A stretch of 64,000 bases of DNA. Origin: Pseudaminobacter soli (ex Li et al. 2025). Lineage in GTDB: Bacteria > Pseudomonadota > Alphaproteobacteria > Rhizobiales > Rhizobiaceae. The first letter of the stretch is position 1. Each line of letters starts with the position of its first letter. Where the stretch lies: contig NZ_JARXVF010000007.1 of NCBI RefSeq assembly GCF_029892515.1, positions 62,001 to 126,000 of the forward strand. Reading direction: 5' to 3'. Positions 50,998 through 60,316 of this stretch are shown piece after piece. The notes under the pieces were generated by a model. That model saw only the letters and a list, made by a program, of their open reading frames with translations, was not told where the DNA came from and did no database searches. Both the position numbers and the translations under genes were made by a program.

Positions 50998-51022
50998 GGA
51001 ACCGCTTGTCAGTCGATTCGTT
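50998..51022 (+). promoter_or_regulatory. EcfG-type promoter for the 108-aa protein gene
   Basis: GGAAC (50998-51002), 16 bases, CGTT (51019-51022), 23 bases before the ATG at 51045. Confidence 0.85.
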
Positions 51023-51044
51023 TTCCTCGTGAGAGGAAACCGCG

Positions 51045-51371
51045 ATGGAACACATTGCTGCTTTGCTTCTGATCATCGGATGTTCGGGCGACCTGAAACA
51101 ATGCAGCGAGCTGCCCGCGCCTGTTCCGATCTATGAAACCAGCGAGGAGTGCGACGCCGCACTTCCGTTCGCGCTGAACGATGTGCAGGGCAGGCGGCCG
51201 CGTGTTTTCGGCAAATGCGTGTTCGTCGACCCGGCGATGGAAGAGGAAGACGCCGAGCTGAACTGGGACGTCACGCCCGACGGCAGGCTCGTCGCTTCGA
51301 TCGATTTCCCCGACCCGACGGTCACCGCCTCCACGCCATCTCCGCAGCAAGTAAACCTGCTGGCCAAGTAG
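51045..51371 (+). CDS. Small Cys-containing hypothetical protein under stress promoter (108 aa)
   Basis: A 108-residue protein with a hydrophobic start (MEHIAALLLIIGCSGDLKQC) that could be a short signal or membrane anchor. Four cysteines (C13, C20, C36, C58) and an acidic middle (EEEDAELNWDV) follow. No family is recognised. The gene is bracketed by two copies of a short intergenic repeat and has a textbook EcfG promoter only 23 bases before the start codon, with AGAGGAAACCGCG as ribosome site. It is a probable new member of the general stress regulon; a disulfide-bonded periplasmic role is possible. Confidence 0.78.
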   Translation: MEHIAALLLIIGCSGDLKQCSELPAPVPIYETSEECDAALPFALNDVQGRRPRVFGKCVFVDPAMEEEDAELNWDVTPDGRLVASIDFPDPTVTASTPSPQQVNLLAK

Positions 51372-51380
51372 GTTGACCCA

Positions 51381-51427
51381 GAGCATTTTGCAGCCAAGCG
51401 GGATCGCTTGGCGTCGCTTAGATGCCG
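51381..51427. repeat. Short intergenic repeat, copy 2
   Basis: GAGCATTTTGCAGCCA followed by the hairpin CCAAGCGGGATCGCTTGG; matches copy 1 at 50837-50887 in the same orientation. It ends just before the 3' end of the kinase gene at 51432. Confidence 0.75.
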
Positions 51428-51431
51428 TTGG

Positions 51432-53093
51432 CTATGCGGCCTGTTTCTTGGTGGGCGGCGTCAGCGGTACTTCGATCAGCACCAGGAGCCCATCGGAACC
51501 GTACTCGCGCTTGATCGTGCCGTAGAGCTCGCGCTCGATGTTCATGTCGATCAGCTTGGTGCCGAAACCGATGCGGGTGGGCGGCTCGATCGGCTTGCTG
51601 CTGCTTTCCTTCCAGGTAAGCACCAGGCGCCTGTCCTTGCCCTGGCCCGTCACCGTCCAGCTGACCTTGAGGGCCCCCATGGATTCGCTGACTTCGCCAT
51701 ATTTCAGCGCATTGGTTGCCAGTTCGTGGAAAGTCAGGCCCAGAGCCTGGGTCATGGTCTCGTCCAAGAGCACCATGGAGCCGGTCAGCATGTCCTCCGG
51801 AAGCTCCTTGCCGAAGGCCTGCCCCAGCTCGATCTCCAGCAGTTCCCGAAGATCGGCCTTTTGCCAGCGCGAGCGCGTGAGCATGTCCTGCGAGGCGGCC
51901 ATTGCCTGGAGGCGGGCGGCGAAGGATTTGGAGAACTCGTTGAGGTCGGGCGAGTGGGCTGCGGTCTGCCGCGCCATGGCCAGCACGCGGGTGATGGAGT
52001 TCTTGATGCGATGCTTCATTTCCTGAAGCATCAGGTCCTTTTCGAGCAGGCTCTTTTCGGTCGTCTCGTGAAGCTGCGAGACGGCTTCGTAGGCACGTTC
52101 CTGATAGCGGGCCACCAGGGCCACAGCACCTGCCAGCAGCAACCCGAACAGGCCGAGCAGCACCGGTATCGTCGGCGAGGACGGCTCGGAGAAGCCGACG
52201 GTCGGCCGGAAGCGCAGCGTCCAGGGCCGGCCGGCCAGGATGATCGTGCGCGTCACCCGAAAGTCGTCGCCATAGGCGGTGGAGGGCGGGACGGTCGAGC
52301 GGTAGAACAGATGCTCGTCGCTGGCCGCCCCGTCGAACACTTCGGCACTGACCGGCAAGGCAGGAGCGGCGCCAAGCGCCGCCTGGAACAGGTCGCCGGT
52401 GCGGAAGGCCACGAAGACCAGTCCGACGACGTCCGGCTTGGGATCGGTATTGGTCCGCGGCGATTTGTCGGTCACGCTGGCAAAGACCAGGAACCCCGGC
52501 ACACGCTGGATTTCCGGGCTTTCCTCCCCAAGAAGGATGCGGCCGGTGGCGCGCGGCTGGCCGCTGTGCACGGCCATCTCGATGGCCGAACGCCGCGCCG
52601 GGTCGGTGAACATGTCGAAACCGATGCCGGTGAGATCGGTATTGGTCGGCTCATAGAGCAGCACCGGCGTCCGCCAGTCCTGGGTCGAAGGGGGATGGAT
52701 CGAGCGGTTCACACCGTGAATCTGCTGGATGCGGTTTTCGAGTTCCGGCTCTTCGCCATGCGTGCCGAAGCCGAGATAGCCGATGCCCCGCAGGCCCTTG
52801 AAATTGTCCTTGACGTCGAGCGCGTCATAGAAGGCGTTGAACTCGTCGCGCGACATGGCGCCATCGCGCGCCTGGAACAGCGCCTGGGTCGAGCGCAGCA
52901 GCGAAAGCTGCAGGTCGAGCCGACCCTCTATGCGGTTCATCGCATCGTCGACGGTGGCTTCGAACTTGAAGCGCGCCGCCTCTTGCGAAGCGACGTAGGC
53001 AAAGCTCGCCAGCCCAAGACTGGCAAGGGCTACAGCCAGGAACGCGGCAACGGAAAAGAACTTCTTCAACGGGCGGGCACTTCCATCGCTCAT
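51432..53093 (-). CDS. CHASE-domain sensor histidine kinase (HWE/HisKA_2 type)
   Basis: A 553-residue membrane kinase. A first membrane helix (FFSVAAFLAVALASLGLASFAYV, about 11-33) and a second (IPVLLGLFGLLLAGAVALVARY, near 310) enclose a periplasmic CHASE sensor domain (GLRGIGYLGFG, about 95-105 onward). The cytoplasmic part has phosphoacceptor His in LQEMKHRIKNSITRVLAMA and N-box TFHELATNALKYGEVS. CHASE domains sense small external molecules. No EcfG promoter is seen upstream. It may be a third input kinase for PhyR or may have a separate partner. Confidence 0.9.
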   Translation of the reverse strand: MSDGSARPLKKFFSVAAFLAVALASLGLASFAYVASQEAARFKFEATVDDAMNRIEGRLDLQLSLLRSTQALFQARDGAMSRDEFNAFYDALDVKDNFKGLRGIGYLGFGTHGEEPELENRIQQIHGVNRSIHPPSTQDWRTPVLLYEPTNTDLTGIGFDMFTDPARRSAIEMAVHSGQPRATGRILLGEESPEIQRVPGFLVFASVTDKSPRTNTDPKPDVVGLVFVAFRTGDLFQAALGAAPALPVSAEVFDGAASDEHLFYRSTVPPSTAYGDDFRVTRTIILAGRPWTLRFRPTVGFSEPSSPTIPVLLGLFGLLLAGAVALVARYQERAYEAVSQLHETTEKSLLEKDLMLQEMKHRIKNSITRVLAMARQTAAHSPDLNEFSKSFAARLQAMAASQDMLTRSRWQKADLRELLEIELGQAFGKELPEDMLTGSMVLLDETMTQALGLTFHELATNALKYGEVSESMGALKVSWTVTGQGKDRRLVLTWKESSSKPIEPPTRIGFGTKLIDMNIERELYGTIKREYGSDGLLVLIEVPLTPPTKKQAA

Positions 53094-53184
53094 ATACTAC
53101 TCTTATTAAAGGGTAGCGGAACGATTGCAATGGACTGCCCTTCTGATTGAGGGAGCAAGGCCTCAACCATTGTGACAATCCTGA

Positions 53185-53973
<789 letters not shown>

Positions 53974-53987
53974 CGTGGCCTCCCGGT

Positions 53988-55367
53988 TCAATGCACGCGG
54001 CGGCGGTAGAGCGTGTCCAGCCAAACGGCCAGGACCAGCACGATGCCGACGACGATGTTCTGCAGCGGCGTGTCGACATTCAGCAGCACCATGCCAGATT
54101 GCAGCGACTGCATCAGTATCGCGCCCAGCATGGCCCCGGCGACGGTGCCCACGCCTCCTGACAGCGAGGTGCCGCCGATGACGGCCGCGGCGATGACCAA
54201 AAGCTCGTCCAGCGTGCCTTGCGCATTGGTCGCCGCATTGAGGCGCGCCGTCGAGATCGCCGCGCTGATCGCCGCCAGGAAGCCCATGATCATGAAGATC
54301 TTCATCGTCACCCAGCGGGTGTTGATGCCGGCCAGCTCCGCGGCTTCCGGATTGCCGCCGATGGCGAAGACATAGCGGCCGAAGCGCGTGCGCGTGGTGA
54401 TGAAGGTCATGATGATGCCGGCGGCAATCGCCATCAGCACCGGAATGGCGATGCCATGGGCAATGAACAGCCCGCCGTCCGGAATGGTGATGTTGTTGGC
54501 CTCGGCATATTTCTTCACCGTGCCGGCCGGCCATGGATAGGAATTGGCGACCAGGACACCGGCGAGGATGAGTATGCAGGTCACGGCACCTATGAACGCC
54601 TCCGCCCAGAGGGGGCGCTGCGGAAAACGGAAGCGTCGGCGCTGGTTGCGGTTCGACATCAGCATCAGCACGACGGCGGCGCAGGCGACGAGACCCACCA
54701 CCCAGCTCCAGGTCGCGCCGATCGAGCCTTCCGGCCCGCCGCCCATCAGGCGGAAGGTGGCGTCCATCGGCGCTACCGTCTGGCCGCTGGTGACCCACCA
54801 GGCCGCGCCGCGCCAGACCAGCAGGCCGCCCAGCGTGACGATGAAGGCGGGAATACCGAGATAGGCGACGAGGAAGCCGTGCAGCGCGCCGATCGTCAGG
54901 CCGACGACGAGGCCGGCTGCGAGCGCAATGATCCAGATTGACGGATCGCCGAGCGAATAGCCGGCATAGTGCGGCAGGATGAAGGCCTGGGTCACGCCCA
55001 TGATCATGCCGCAGACGCCCAGGATCGAGCCGACCGACAGGTCGATGTTACGGGTGACTATCACCAGCACCATGCCCGTCGCCATGACGGCAACCGAGGA
55101 CGACTGGACCGACAGGTTCCAGAGATTGCGCGCGGTCAGGAAGGTGCGGCTGTCCAGCTCGAACGGACTGACGCCCAGGCGCAGGCTCGAGATGAACTGA
55201 AAGCCGATCCAGATGACCAGCAGCGCGCCGATCATGCCCAGCATGCGCGTGTCGAGTTCCGTGGCTTTCAAAAACCGCCCGATGGCGCCGGTCTCGGACG
55301 CCCGCGCCCGGTCGGCGAATTCCTGAGCCTGCTGAGCCGGGGGCTCGCCTGTTGTCACTTGCGTCAT
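53988..55367 (-). CDS. xylH: Sugar ABC transporter permease (XylH-type)
   Basis: A 459-residue inner-membrane permease with a longer polar N-terminus (to about residue 40) and about ten hydrophobic segments. Family landmarks are [27 protein letters not shown] and [23 protein letters not shown] 55367 follows GGGAGGATGTC. It forms the channel of a CUT2-type sugar importer with XylG and XylF. A terminator-like hairpin separates it from xylF, so it is probably expressed at lower level than the binding protein. Confidence 0.92.
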   Translation of the reverse strand: MTQVTTGEPPAQQAQEFADRARASETGAIGRFLKATELDTRMLGMIGALLVIWIGFQFISSLRLGVSPFELDSRTFLTARNLWNLSVQSSSVAVMATGMVLVIVTRNIDLSVGSILGVCGMIMGVTQAFILPHYAGYSLGDPSIWIIALAAGLVVGLTIGALHGFLVAYLGIPAFIVTLGGLLVWRGAAWWVTSGQTVAPMDATFRLMGGGPEGSIGATWSWVVGLVACAAVVLMLMSNRNQRRRFRFPQRPLWAEAFIGAVTCILILAGVLVANSYPWPAGTVKKYAEANNITIPDGGLFIAHGIAIPVLMAIAAGIIMTFITTRTRFGRYVFAIGGNPEAAELAGINTRWVTMKIFMIMGFLAAISAAISTARLNAATNAQGTLDELLVIAAAVIGGTSLSGGVGTVAGAMLGAILMQSLQSGMVLLNVDTPLQNIVVGIVLVLAVWLDTLYRRRVH

Positions 55368-55420
55368 GACATCCTCCCGCCGGCGGCCGTCAACGGTTTC
55401 CTGCCGGCATTGCACCCTAA

Positions 55421-55453
55421 TAAAACGCCGCGGTTTTCGTCAAACCGCGGCGT
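55421..55453 (-). terminator. Hairpin attenuator between xylF and xylH
   Basis: A perfect 12-bp stem (ACGCCGCGGTTT / AAACCGCGGCGT) with a 5-base loop, followed on the minus strand by TTTT. It lies 64 bases after xylF inside the operon. Confidence 0.88.
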
Positions 55454-55517
55454 CGTTCCTAACATCGGCCTCGCCCCTCGCCCGGCGGGACGGTGGCGAG
55501 CCCGACCGGGGCCGGCG

Positions 55518-56561
55518 TCAGTTGCAGGCCGGCGTCGATCCTGCCTTCACGCCCTGGCAGACCACGTCCTTGGAAACCCAGCCGGCGTCGATGACGAGGT
55601 GGAGGTTGTCCTTGGTGACGGCGACGGGCTTGAGGAAGACGGAGGTCATCTCGACCTTGTTGGGGCCGTCCGACCACTTCGTTGCATTCGGGATTTCGTC
55701 CATCTTCTTGCCGTCGGCGAGCTGCGAGGCGATTTCAGCCGCCGCCTTGCCGAGTTCGCGCGCATCCTTCCACACCGACACGGTCTGCGTGCCGAGCGCG
55801 ATGCGGTTGAGCGCGGCATGGTCGCCGTCCTGGCCCGACACCGGCACCGAGCCGGCCAGGCCCTGTGCGTCCAGCGCTGCGATCGCGCCGCCCGCGGTGC
55901 CGTCATTGGAGGCCACGACCGCGTCGACCTTGTTGTCGTTGGCGGTCAGGAACTGCTCCATGTTCTTCTGGGCGTTGGCTGGCAGCCAGCCGTCGGTATA
56001 GGCCTCGCCGACATTCTTGACCTTGCCGGCGGCGATGGCTTCCTTCAGCACTTCCATCTGGCCGGAGAACAGGAAGTCAGCGTTCGGGTCGGCGCCATTG
56101 CCCTTGATGAAGACGTAGTTGCCTTCGGGCTTGGCCTCGAACACCGCCTTGGCCTGCAGGCGGCCAACTTCCTTGTTGTCGAAGGTCAGGTAGAAGGCGT
56201 CCTTGTTCTCGATCAGGCGGTCATAGCCGACGACCGGAATGCCCTCGGCCACGGCCTTTTCGACGGCGGGCCCGATTGCGCTGGAGTCCTGCGCCAGGAT
56301 GATCAGCGCGTTGGCGCCCTGCGAGATCAGGCTTTCCACGTCGGTCAACTGCTTGGCGGCCGACGACTGCGCGTCCGCCGAAATGTACTTGTCGCCCGCG
56401 GCTTCAAGCGCGGCCTTGATGGCGGCTTCGTCGGTCTTCCAGCGCTCTTCCTGGAAATTCGACCACGAAACGCCGACGACCTTGTCCTTCGCCTCGGCGA
56501 CAGCCGCCAGCGACATGGCCAGCGCAACACCCGCCAGCATGGCGGTTGCAAACTTCTTCAT
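55518..56561 (-). CDS. xylF: D-xylose-type ABC transporter substrate-binding protein XylF
   Basis: A 347-residue periplasmic binding protein with a signal peptide (to about residue 24, ending VAEA). The mature start is [18 protein letters not shown], then [26 protein letters not shown] and [13 protein letters not shown], all typical of XylF. It is first in the xylFHG unit and divergent from the ROK regulator. No xylA or xylB is visible in the window. Other CUT2 sugars are possible, but the match to XylF is good. Confidence 0.9.
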   Translation of the reverse strand: MKKFATAMLAGVALAMSLAAVAEAKDKVVGVSWSNFQEERWKTDEAAIKAALEAAGDKYISADAQSSAAKQLTDVESLISQGANALIILAQDSSAIGPAVEKAVAEGIPVVGYDRLIENKDAFYLTFDNKEVGRLQAKAVFEAKPEGNYVFIKGNGADPNADFLFSGQMEVLKEAIAAGKVKNVGEAYTDGWLPANAQKNMEQFLTANDNKVDAVVASNDGTAGGAIAALDAQGLAGSVPVSGQDGDHAALNRIALGTQTVSVWKDARELGKAAAEIASQLADGKKMDEIPNATKWSDGPNKVEMTSVFLKPVAVTKDNLHLVIDAGWVSKDVVCQGVKAGSTPACN

Positions 56562-56621
56562 GATTTCCTCCCTGCACCCCCTCAGGAGCGCTATGACGTT
56601 GGCATGAGCCTCCCTGAAGCT

Positions 56622-56646
56622 CTTTTTTTCGAGCCTCGAAAAAAAG
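56622..56646. promoter_or_regulatory. 25-bp perfect dyad, probable ROK operator
   Basis: CTTTTTTTCGAG-C-CTCGAAAAAAAG: 12-bp perfect arms around one base, in the 227-base gap between divergent xylF and the ROK gene. Binding by the ROK repressor is inferred. Confidence 0.75.
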
Positions 56647-56788
56647 AATGACGCATGCCCGGAGTTCTGTCAATATGCTTCGACAGGCCGTTGACGCAGG
56701 GCCTGCAAACTGGAATGTCGGCAACGTTCAAGCCCAGAGATCGCGCCGCAGTTTCCAGAAGCGGACAGGGCCGGGAGGAAAACCGCAC

Positions 56789-58042
56789 ATGTCCGTCGCG
56801 ATCCGTCACGACGATCTCAGGAAGCGCAACCGCGCCATGGTGATTGCAGCCGTGCGCCGGACCGGCCAGCCTTCGCGCACTGAAATCGCGGGCTCCACCG
56901 GCCTCAGCCATTCGACCATCTCTGCCATCTCCGCCGATCTCATCGCTGAAGGCATCCTCATTGAGATCAAGGGGGCGGAAGCCGCGACCGCCAAGCGTGG
57001 CCGCCCGCAGGTGGCGCTCGGCCTTGCCGCCGATGCGGCCGAGATCGTCACGGTGGTGCTGTCGCTGAACTATCTGTCGGTCGCCGTGGTCGACTATTCG
57101 GGCCAGCTGGTTTCGGAGGAAGAGCGCAAGATCGACACGCTGTCCATGTCGCGCGAGGAGCTGATCGGCCTTTGCGTCGCCATGGTGCGCCGCCAGCTGG
57201 AGCAACGCCACGCCGCCGGGCGAAAGGTGCTGCGCATCGGCATGGCCGTGCAGGGCATCACCGATTCCGCCTCGCGCATGCTTTTGTGGTCGCCCATCAC
57301 GCCGCATGCCGACATCGAGTTCGGCGACCGCCTCGAAACGGCCACAGGCATTCCCGTCACCGTTGAGAACGACTGCAACATGATCGCGGTGGCGCTGAGA
57401 TGGCGTCGGCCCGAGCGCTATCGCAACGACTTCATCGCCATCCTGCTGTCGCACGGCATCGGCATGGGCATGATGCTGAAAGGCGAGCTGTTCACCGGCA
57501 CGCAATCCTCCGGCGGCGAGTTCGGCCACATGATCCACCGGCCCGACGGCGCGCTGTGCCGCTGCGGCCGGCGCGGTTGCGTCGAAGCCTATGCCGGCAA
57601 CTACGCCATCTGGCGCAACGCCGGGCTAAGGAGTGAAGACGAGGCCCCGCTGGCCGACATTTCTGACGAGGAGATCCGCGACCTGGCAGACCGGGCGCGC
57701 GCATCCGACGGCCCCGAGCGCGAGGCCTTCCGCGTCGCGGGAGAGGCGATCGGTTTTGGCCTCGGCAGCCTGTTTGCGTTGATCGATCCGGCACCCGTCG
57801 CCGTGGTCGGCATCGGCGCCGCCGCCTTCGACCTCATCGAGCCGCCGCTGCGCGTGGCGATCGACCGGACCGCCGGCGGCCAGCACAACAAGGCGATTTC
57901 CTTCGACACCGAACCGAACGAAAGGCCGCTGATCCGCGAAGGCTGCACCATGCGCGCGCTGACCTTCGTCGACGAAGAACTCTTCGCGGCCGGCCTTGCG
58001 GCTGCGGACAACCCGGTTTCTCAGTCTTCCCGGATCGCGTAG
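56789..58042 (+). CDS. ROK-family transcriptional repressor (XylR-like)
   Basis: A 417-residue protein: N-terminal winged helix (MVIAAVRRTGQPSRTEIAGSTGLSHSTISAISADL, about 16-50) plus a ROK sugar-kinase-like domain. The zinc site is seen in GEFGHMIHRPDGALCRCGRRGCVEAYAG. ATG 56789 follows GGGAGGAAAACC; the earlier frame start falls in the operator region. It is divergent from xylFHG and should repress it until sugar binds. The 3' end overlaps phoB by 22 bases, the two being convergent. Confidence 0.9.
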   Translation: MSVAIRHDDLRKRNRAMVIAAVRRTGQPSRTEIAGSTGLSHSTISAISADLIAEGILIEIKGAEAATAKRGRPQVALGLAADAAEIVTVVLSLNYLSVAVVDYSGQLVSEEERKIDTLSMSREELIGLCVAMVRRQLEQRHAAGRKVLRIGMAVQGITDSASRMLLWSPITPHADIEFGDRLETATGIPVTVENDCNMIAVALRWRRPERYRNDFIAILLSHGIGMGMMLKGELFTGTQSSGGEFGHMIHRPDGALCRCGRRGCVEAYAGNYAIWRNAGLRSEDEAPLADISDEEIRDLADRARASDGPEREAFRVAGEAIGFGLGSLFALIDPAPVAVVGIGAAAFDLIEPPLRVAIDRTAGGQHNKAISFDTEPNERPLIREGCTMRALTFVDEELFAAGLAAADNPVSQSSRIA

Positions 58043-58710
58043 CCGGAACCGCGAATGGTGCGGATGACGTCAGGCATGCGGCCGTGGTTCACGGCCTTGC
58101 GCAGGCGCCCGACATGGACGTCCACCGTGCGCTCGTCGATATAGATCGTCTCGCCCCAGACATTGTCGAGCAGTTGCGTGCGCGAGAACACGCGGCCGGG
58201 ATGGCGCATCATGAATTCGAGCAGCCGGAACTCGGTGGGCCCGAGCTTGATCTCGTTCTTGCGGCGATAGACGCGGTGCGCCTCGCGGTCGAGCACGATG
58301 TCACCGACCTTCAGCACGCTGGACAGCACCTCGGGCTTGGCCCGGCGCAGCAGCGCCTTCACGCGTGCGATGAACTCGGGCGTCGAGAACGGCTTGACCA
58401 GATAGTCGTCCGCACCGGTCGACAGGCCGCGCACGCGGTCGCTTTCCTCACCGCGCGCCGTCAGCATGATGATCGGCAGGCGCTCGGTTTCGGGCCGCAT
58501 GCGCAGGCGGCGGCAAAGCTCGATGCCGGAGATCGCCGGCAGCATCCAGTCGAGAACCAGAAGGTCCGGCACGTTCTCCTGAAGCCTGATTTCGGCCTCG
58601 TCGCCACGCGTGACGACCTCGACCTGATAGCCTTCGGATTCGAGATTGTAGCGGAGCAGGACGCCTAGCGGCTCCTCGTCCTCCACGACCATGACTTTTG
58701 GTGCAATCAT
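58021..58710 (-). CDS. phoB: Phosphate regulon response regulator PhoB
   Basis: A 229-residue OmpR-type regulator. The receiver has EDEEP near residue 10, phosphoacceptor in LLVLDWMLPAISGIELCRRL and Lys in YLVKPFS. The winged-helix output domain has ELRRAK-like start LSSVLKVGDIVLDREAHRVYR and HVGRLRKAVN. ATG 58710 gives the usual start MIAPKVMVVEDEEP. It is the last gene of the pst operon; its kinase PhoR is not in the window. It binds PHO boxes to switch on phosphate genes in starvation. Confidence 0.94.
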   Translation of the reverse strand: MIAPKVMVVEDEEPLGVLLRYNLESEGYQVEVVTRGDEAEIRLQENVPDLLVLDWMLPAISGIELCRRLRMRPETERLPIIMLTARGEESDRVRGLSTGADDYLVKPFSTPEFIARVKALLRRAKPEVLSSVLKVGDIVLDREAHRVYRRKNEIKLGPTEFRLLEFMMRHPGRVFSRTQLLDNVWGETIYIDERTVDVHVGRLRKAVNHGRMPDVIRTIRGSGYAIRED

Positions 58711-58726
58711 TACCTTTTTGCCGTTC

Positions 58727-59434
58727 TCAGGCCGCCGGGCTCGCCAGCGAAGTTTCGTCAAGCTTCGGCCGGTTGGGCGGAAGCTGCTGTCCGGTCATCA
58801 CGTAGTAGGCGTTCTCGGCGATGTTGGTGACGTGGTCGCCGATGCGCTCCAGGTTCTTTGCGCAGAACAGGAGATGCGTGCAGGCCGTGATGTTGCGGGG
58901 ATCCTCCATCATGTAGGTCAGGAGCTCGCGGAAGACGGCGGTGTATTTCACGTCGATCTTCTCGTCGGCGGCGCGCAGGCCCTGCATGGCTTCCGGCTCG
59001 CGCGCGACATATTTGTCGACGACGGCGTTCAGTTGCTCGAGCACCATCGCCGACATCGTCTCGATGCTGTGGGCAAGGTTGCGCGGGGTCGAGCCCTGGC
59101 CGACGGCGCTGACGCGCTTGGCGATGTTCTTGGCAAGGTCACCGATGCGTTCGAGGTCGCCCGCCATGCGGATGGCGCCGACCACGGCGCGCAGGTCCTG
59201 CGCCATGGGCTGGCGCTTGGCAATCAGTGTGATGGCGCGGTCGTCCAGCTCGCGCTGGCGGGCATCCATCACCGTGTCGTCGGAGATCACGCGCTGGCCG
59301 AGCGCGCTGTCGGAACTGACCAACGCCTGGATCGAGGCGCTCACCATCGAGGCTGCAAGATCGCCCATGTCCCGGATGAGCCGGTCGATATGACCGAGCT
59401 CATCATCGAATGAGGTAACGGTGTGTTTGCCCAT
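58727..59434 (-). CDS. phoU: Phosphate signalling protein PhoU
   Basis: A 235-residue all-helical protein with the two repeated PhoU helical bundles; metal-binding-type motifs are seen in DLERIGDLAKNIAKR and KNLERIGDHVTNIAENAYYV. It links the Pst transporter with PhoR to silence the regulon when phosphate is plentiful. It lies between pstB and phoB in the operon, 16 bases before phoB. Confidence 0.95.
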   Translation of the reverse strand: MGKHTVTSFDDELGHIDRLIRDMGDLAASMVSASIQALVSSDSALGQRVISDDTVMDARQRELDDRAITLIAKRQPMAQDLRAVVGAIRMAGDLERIGDLAKNIAKRVSAVGQGSTPRNLAHSIETMSAMVLEQLNAVVDKYVAREPEAMQGLRAADEKIDVKYTAVFRELLTYMMEDPRNITACTHLLFCAKNLERIGDHVTNIAENAYYVMTGQQLPPNRPKLDETSLASPAA

Positions 59435-59478
59435 TATCTGTCCTCGTAATCGGCGTCTGCAAGAACCGGCGCGCGGCG

Positions 59479-60303
59479 TCAGCCGAAGCGGCCGGTGATG
59501 TAGTCCTGGGTGCGCCTGTCGTCGGGGTTGGTGAACATCTTGTCCGTTTCACCTTCCTCGACCAGGTAACCCATGTGGAACATCGCCGTGCGCTGCGAAA
59601 CGCGCGCCGCCTGCTGCATGGAGTGCGTGACGATGACGATGGTGTAGTTCTGGCGCAGCTCGTCGATCAGTTCCTCGACGCGCGCGGTGGCGATCGGGTC
59701 GAGCGCCGAGCACGGCTCGTCCATCAGGATCACTTCCGGCGACACCGCGATGGCACGCGCGATGCAGAGGCGCTGTTGCTGGCCGCCCGAAAGGCCGGTG
59801 CCCGGCTCATGCAGGCGTTCCTTCACCTCGTTGAACAGGCCGGCCTTCTTCAGGCTGGTCTCGACGATCTCGTCGAGGTCGCCCTTCTTGCGGGCGAGGC
59901 CATGGATGCGCGGGCCGTAGGCAACGTTCTCGTAGATCGACTTGGGGAACGGGTTCGGCTTCTGGAACACCATGCCGACGCGGGCGCGCAGCTCAACCAC
60001 GTCGATCTTGGGGTCGTAGATGTCCTCGTCGTCGAGCGTGATCTGGCCGGTCACGCGGGCGCTGTCGATGGTGTCGTTCATGCGGTTGAGGCAGCGCAGG
60101 AAGGTCGACTTGCCGCAGCCCGAGGGGCCGATCAGCGCCGTCACCTGGTTTTCGCGCACGTCGAGATCAACGTCGAACAGGGCCTGCTTCTCGCCATAGA
60201 AGACGCTGACCTTGCGTCCGCGCATCTTGATCGTTTCGTTGGGCGTACCGTTCATCTTGTCGTTCACCGCGCTTTCGAGTGCCGTTTCGGTCATGATGTT
60301 CAT
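59479..60303 (-). CDS. pstB: Phosphate ABC transporter ATP-binding protein PstB
   Basis: A 274-residue ATPase with the PstB pattern: [21 protein letters not shown], Walker [32 protein letters not shown], signature [16 protein letters not shown], and Walker [24 protein letters not shown]. The end [13 protein letters not shown] is characteristic. The N-terminus is about 20 residues longer than E. coli PstB, and an internal ATG at the fourth codon (60294) is possible. It couples ATP to high-affinity phosphate uptake. Confidence 0.96.
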   Translation of the reverse strand: MNIMTETALESAVNDKMNGTPNETIKMRGRKVSVFYGEKQALFDVDLDVRENQVTALIGPSGCGKSTFLRCLNRMNDTIDSARVTGQITLDDEDIYDPKIDVVELRARVGMVFQKPNPFPKSIYENVAYGPRIHGLARKKGDLDEIVETSLKKAGLFNEVKERLHEPGTGLSGGQQQRLCIARAIAVSPEVILMDEPCSALDPIATARVEELIDELRQNYTIVIVTHSMQQAARVSQRTAMFHMGYLVEEGETDKMFTNPDDRRTQDYITGRFG

Positions 60304-60316
60304 AATACTGATCTCC

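Noticed and set aside
51408-53150. 580-codon plus-strand open frame
   Set aside because: Antisense to the CHASE-domain kinase, whose domains are clear; no recognisable motif in the shadow.
53094-53184. EcfG-like GGAAC near 53118 upstream of the CHASE kinase
   Set aside because: The GGAAC is on the wrong strand and no CGTT lies 16-17 bases after it.
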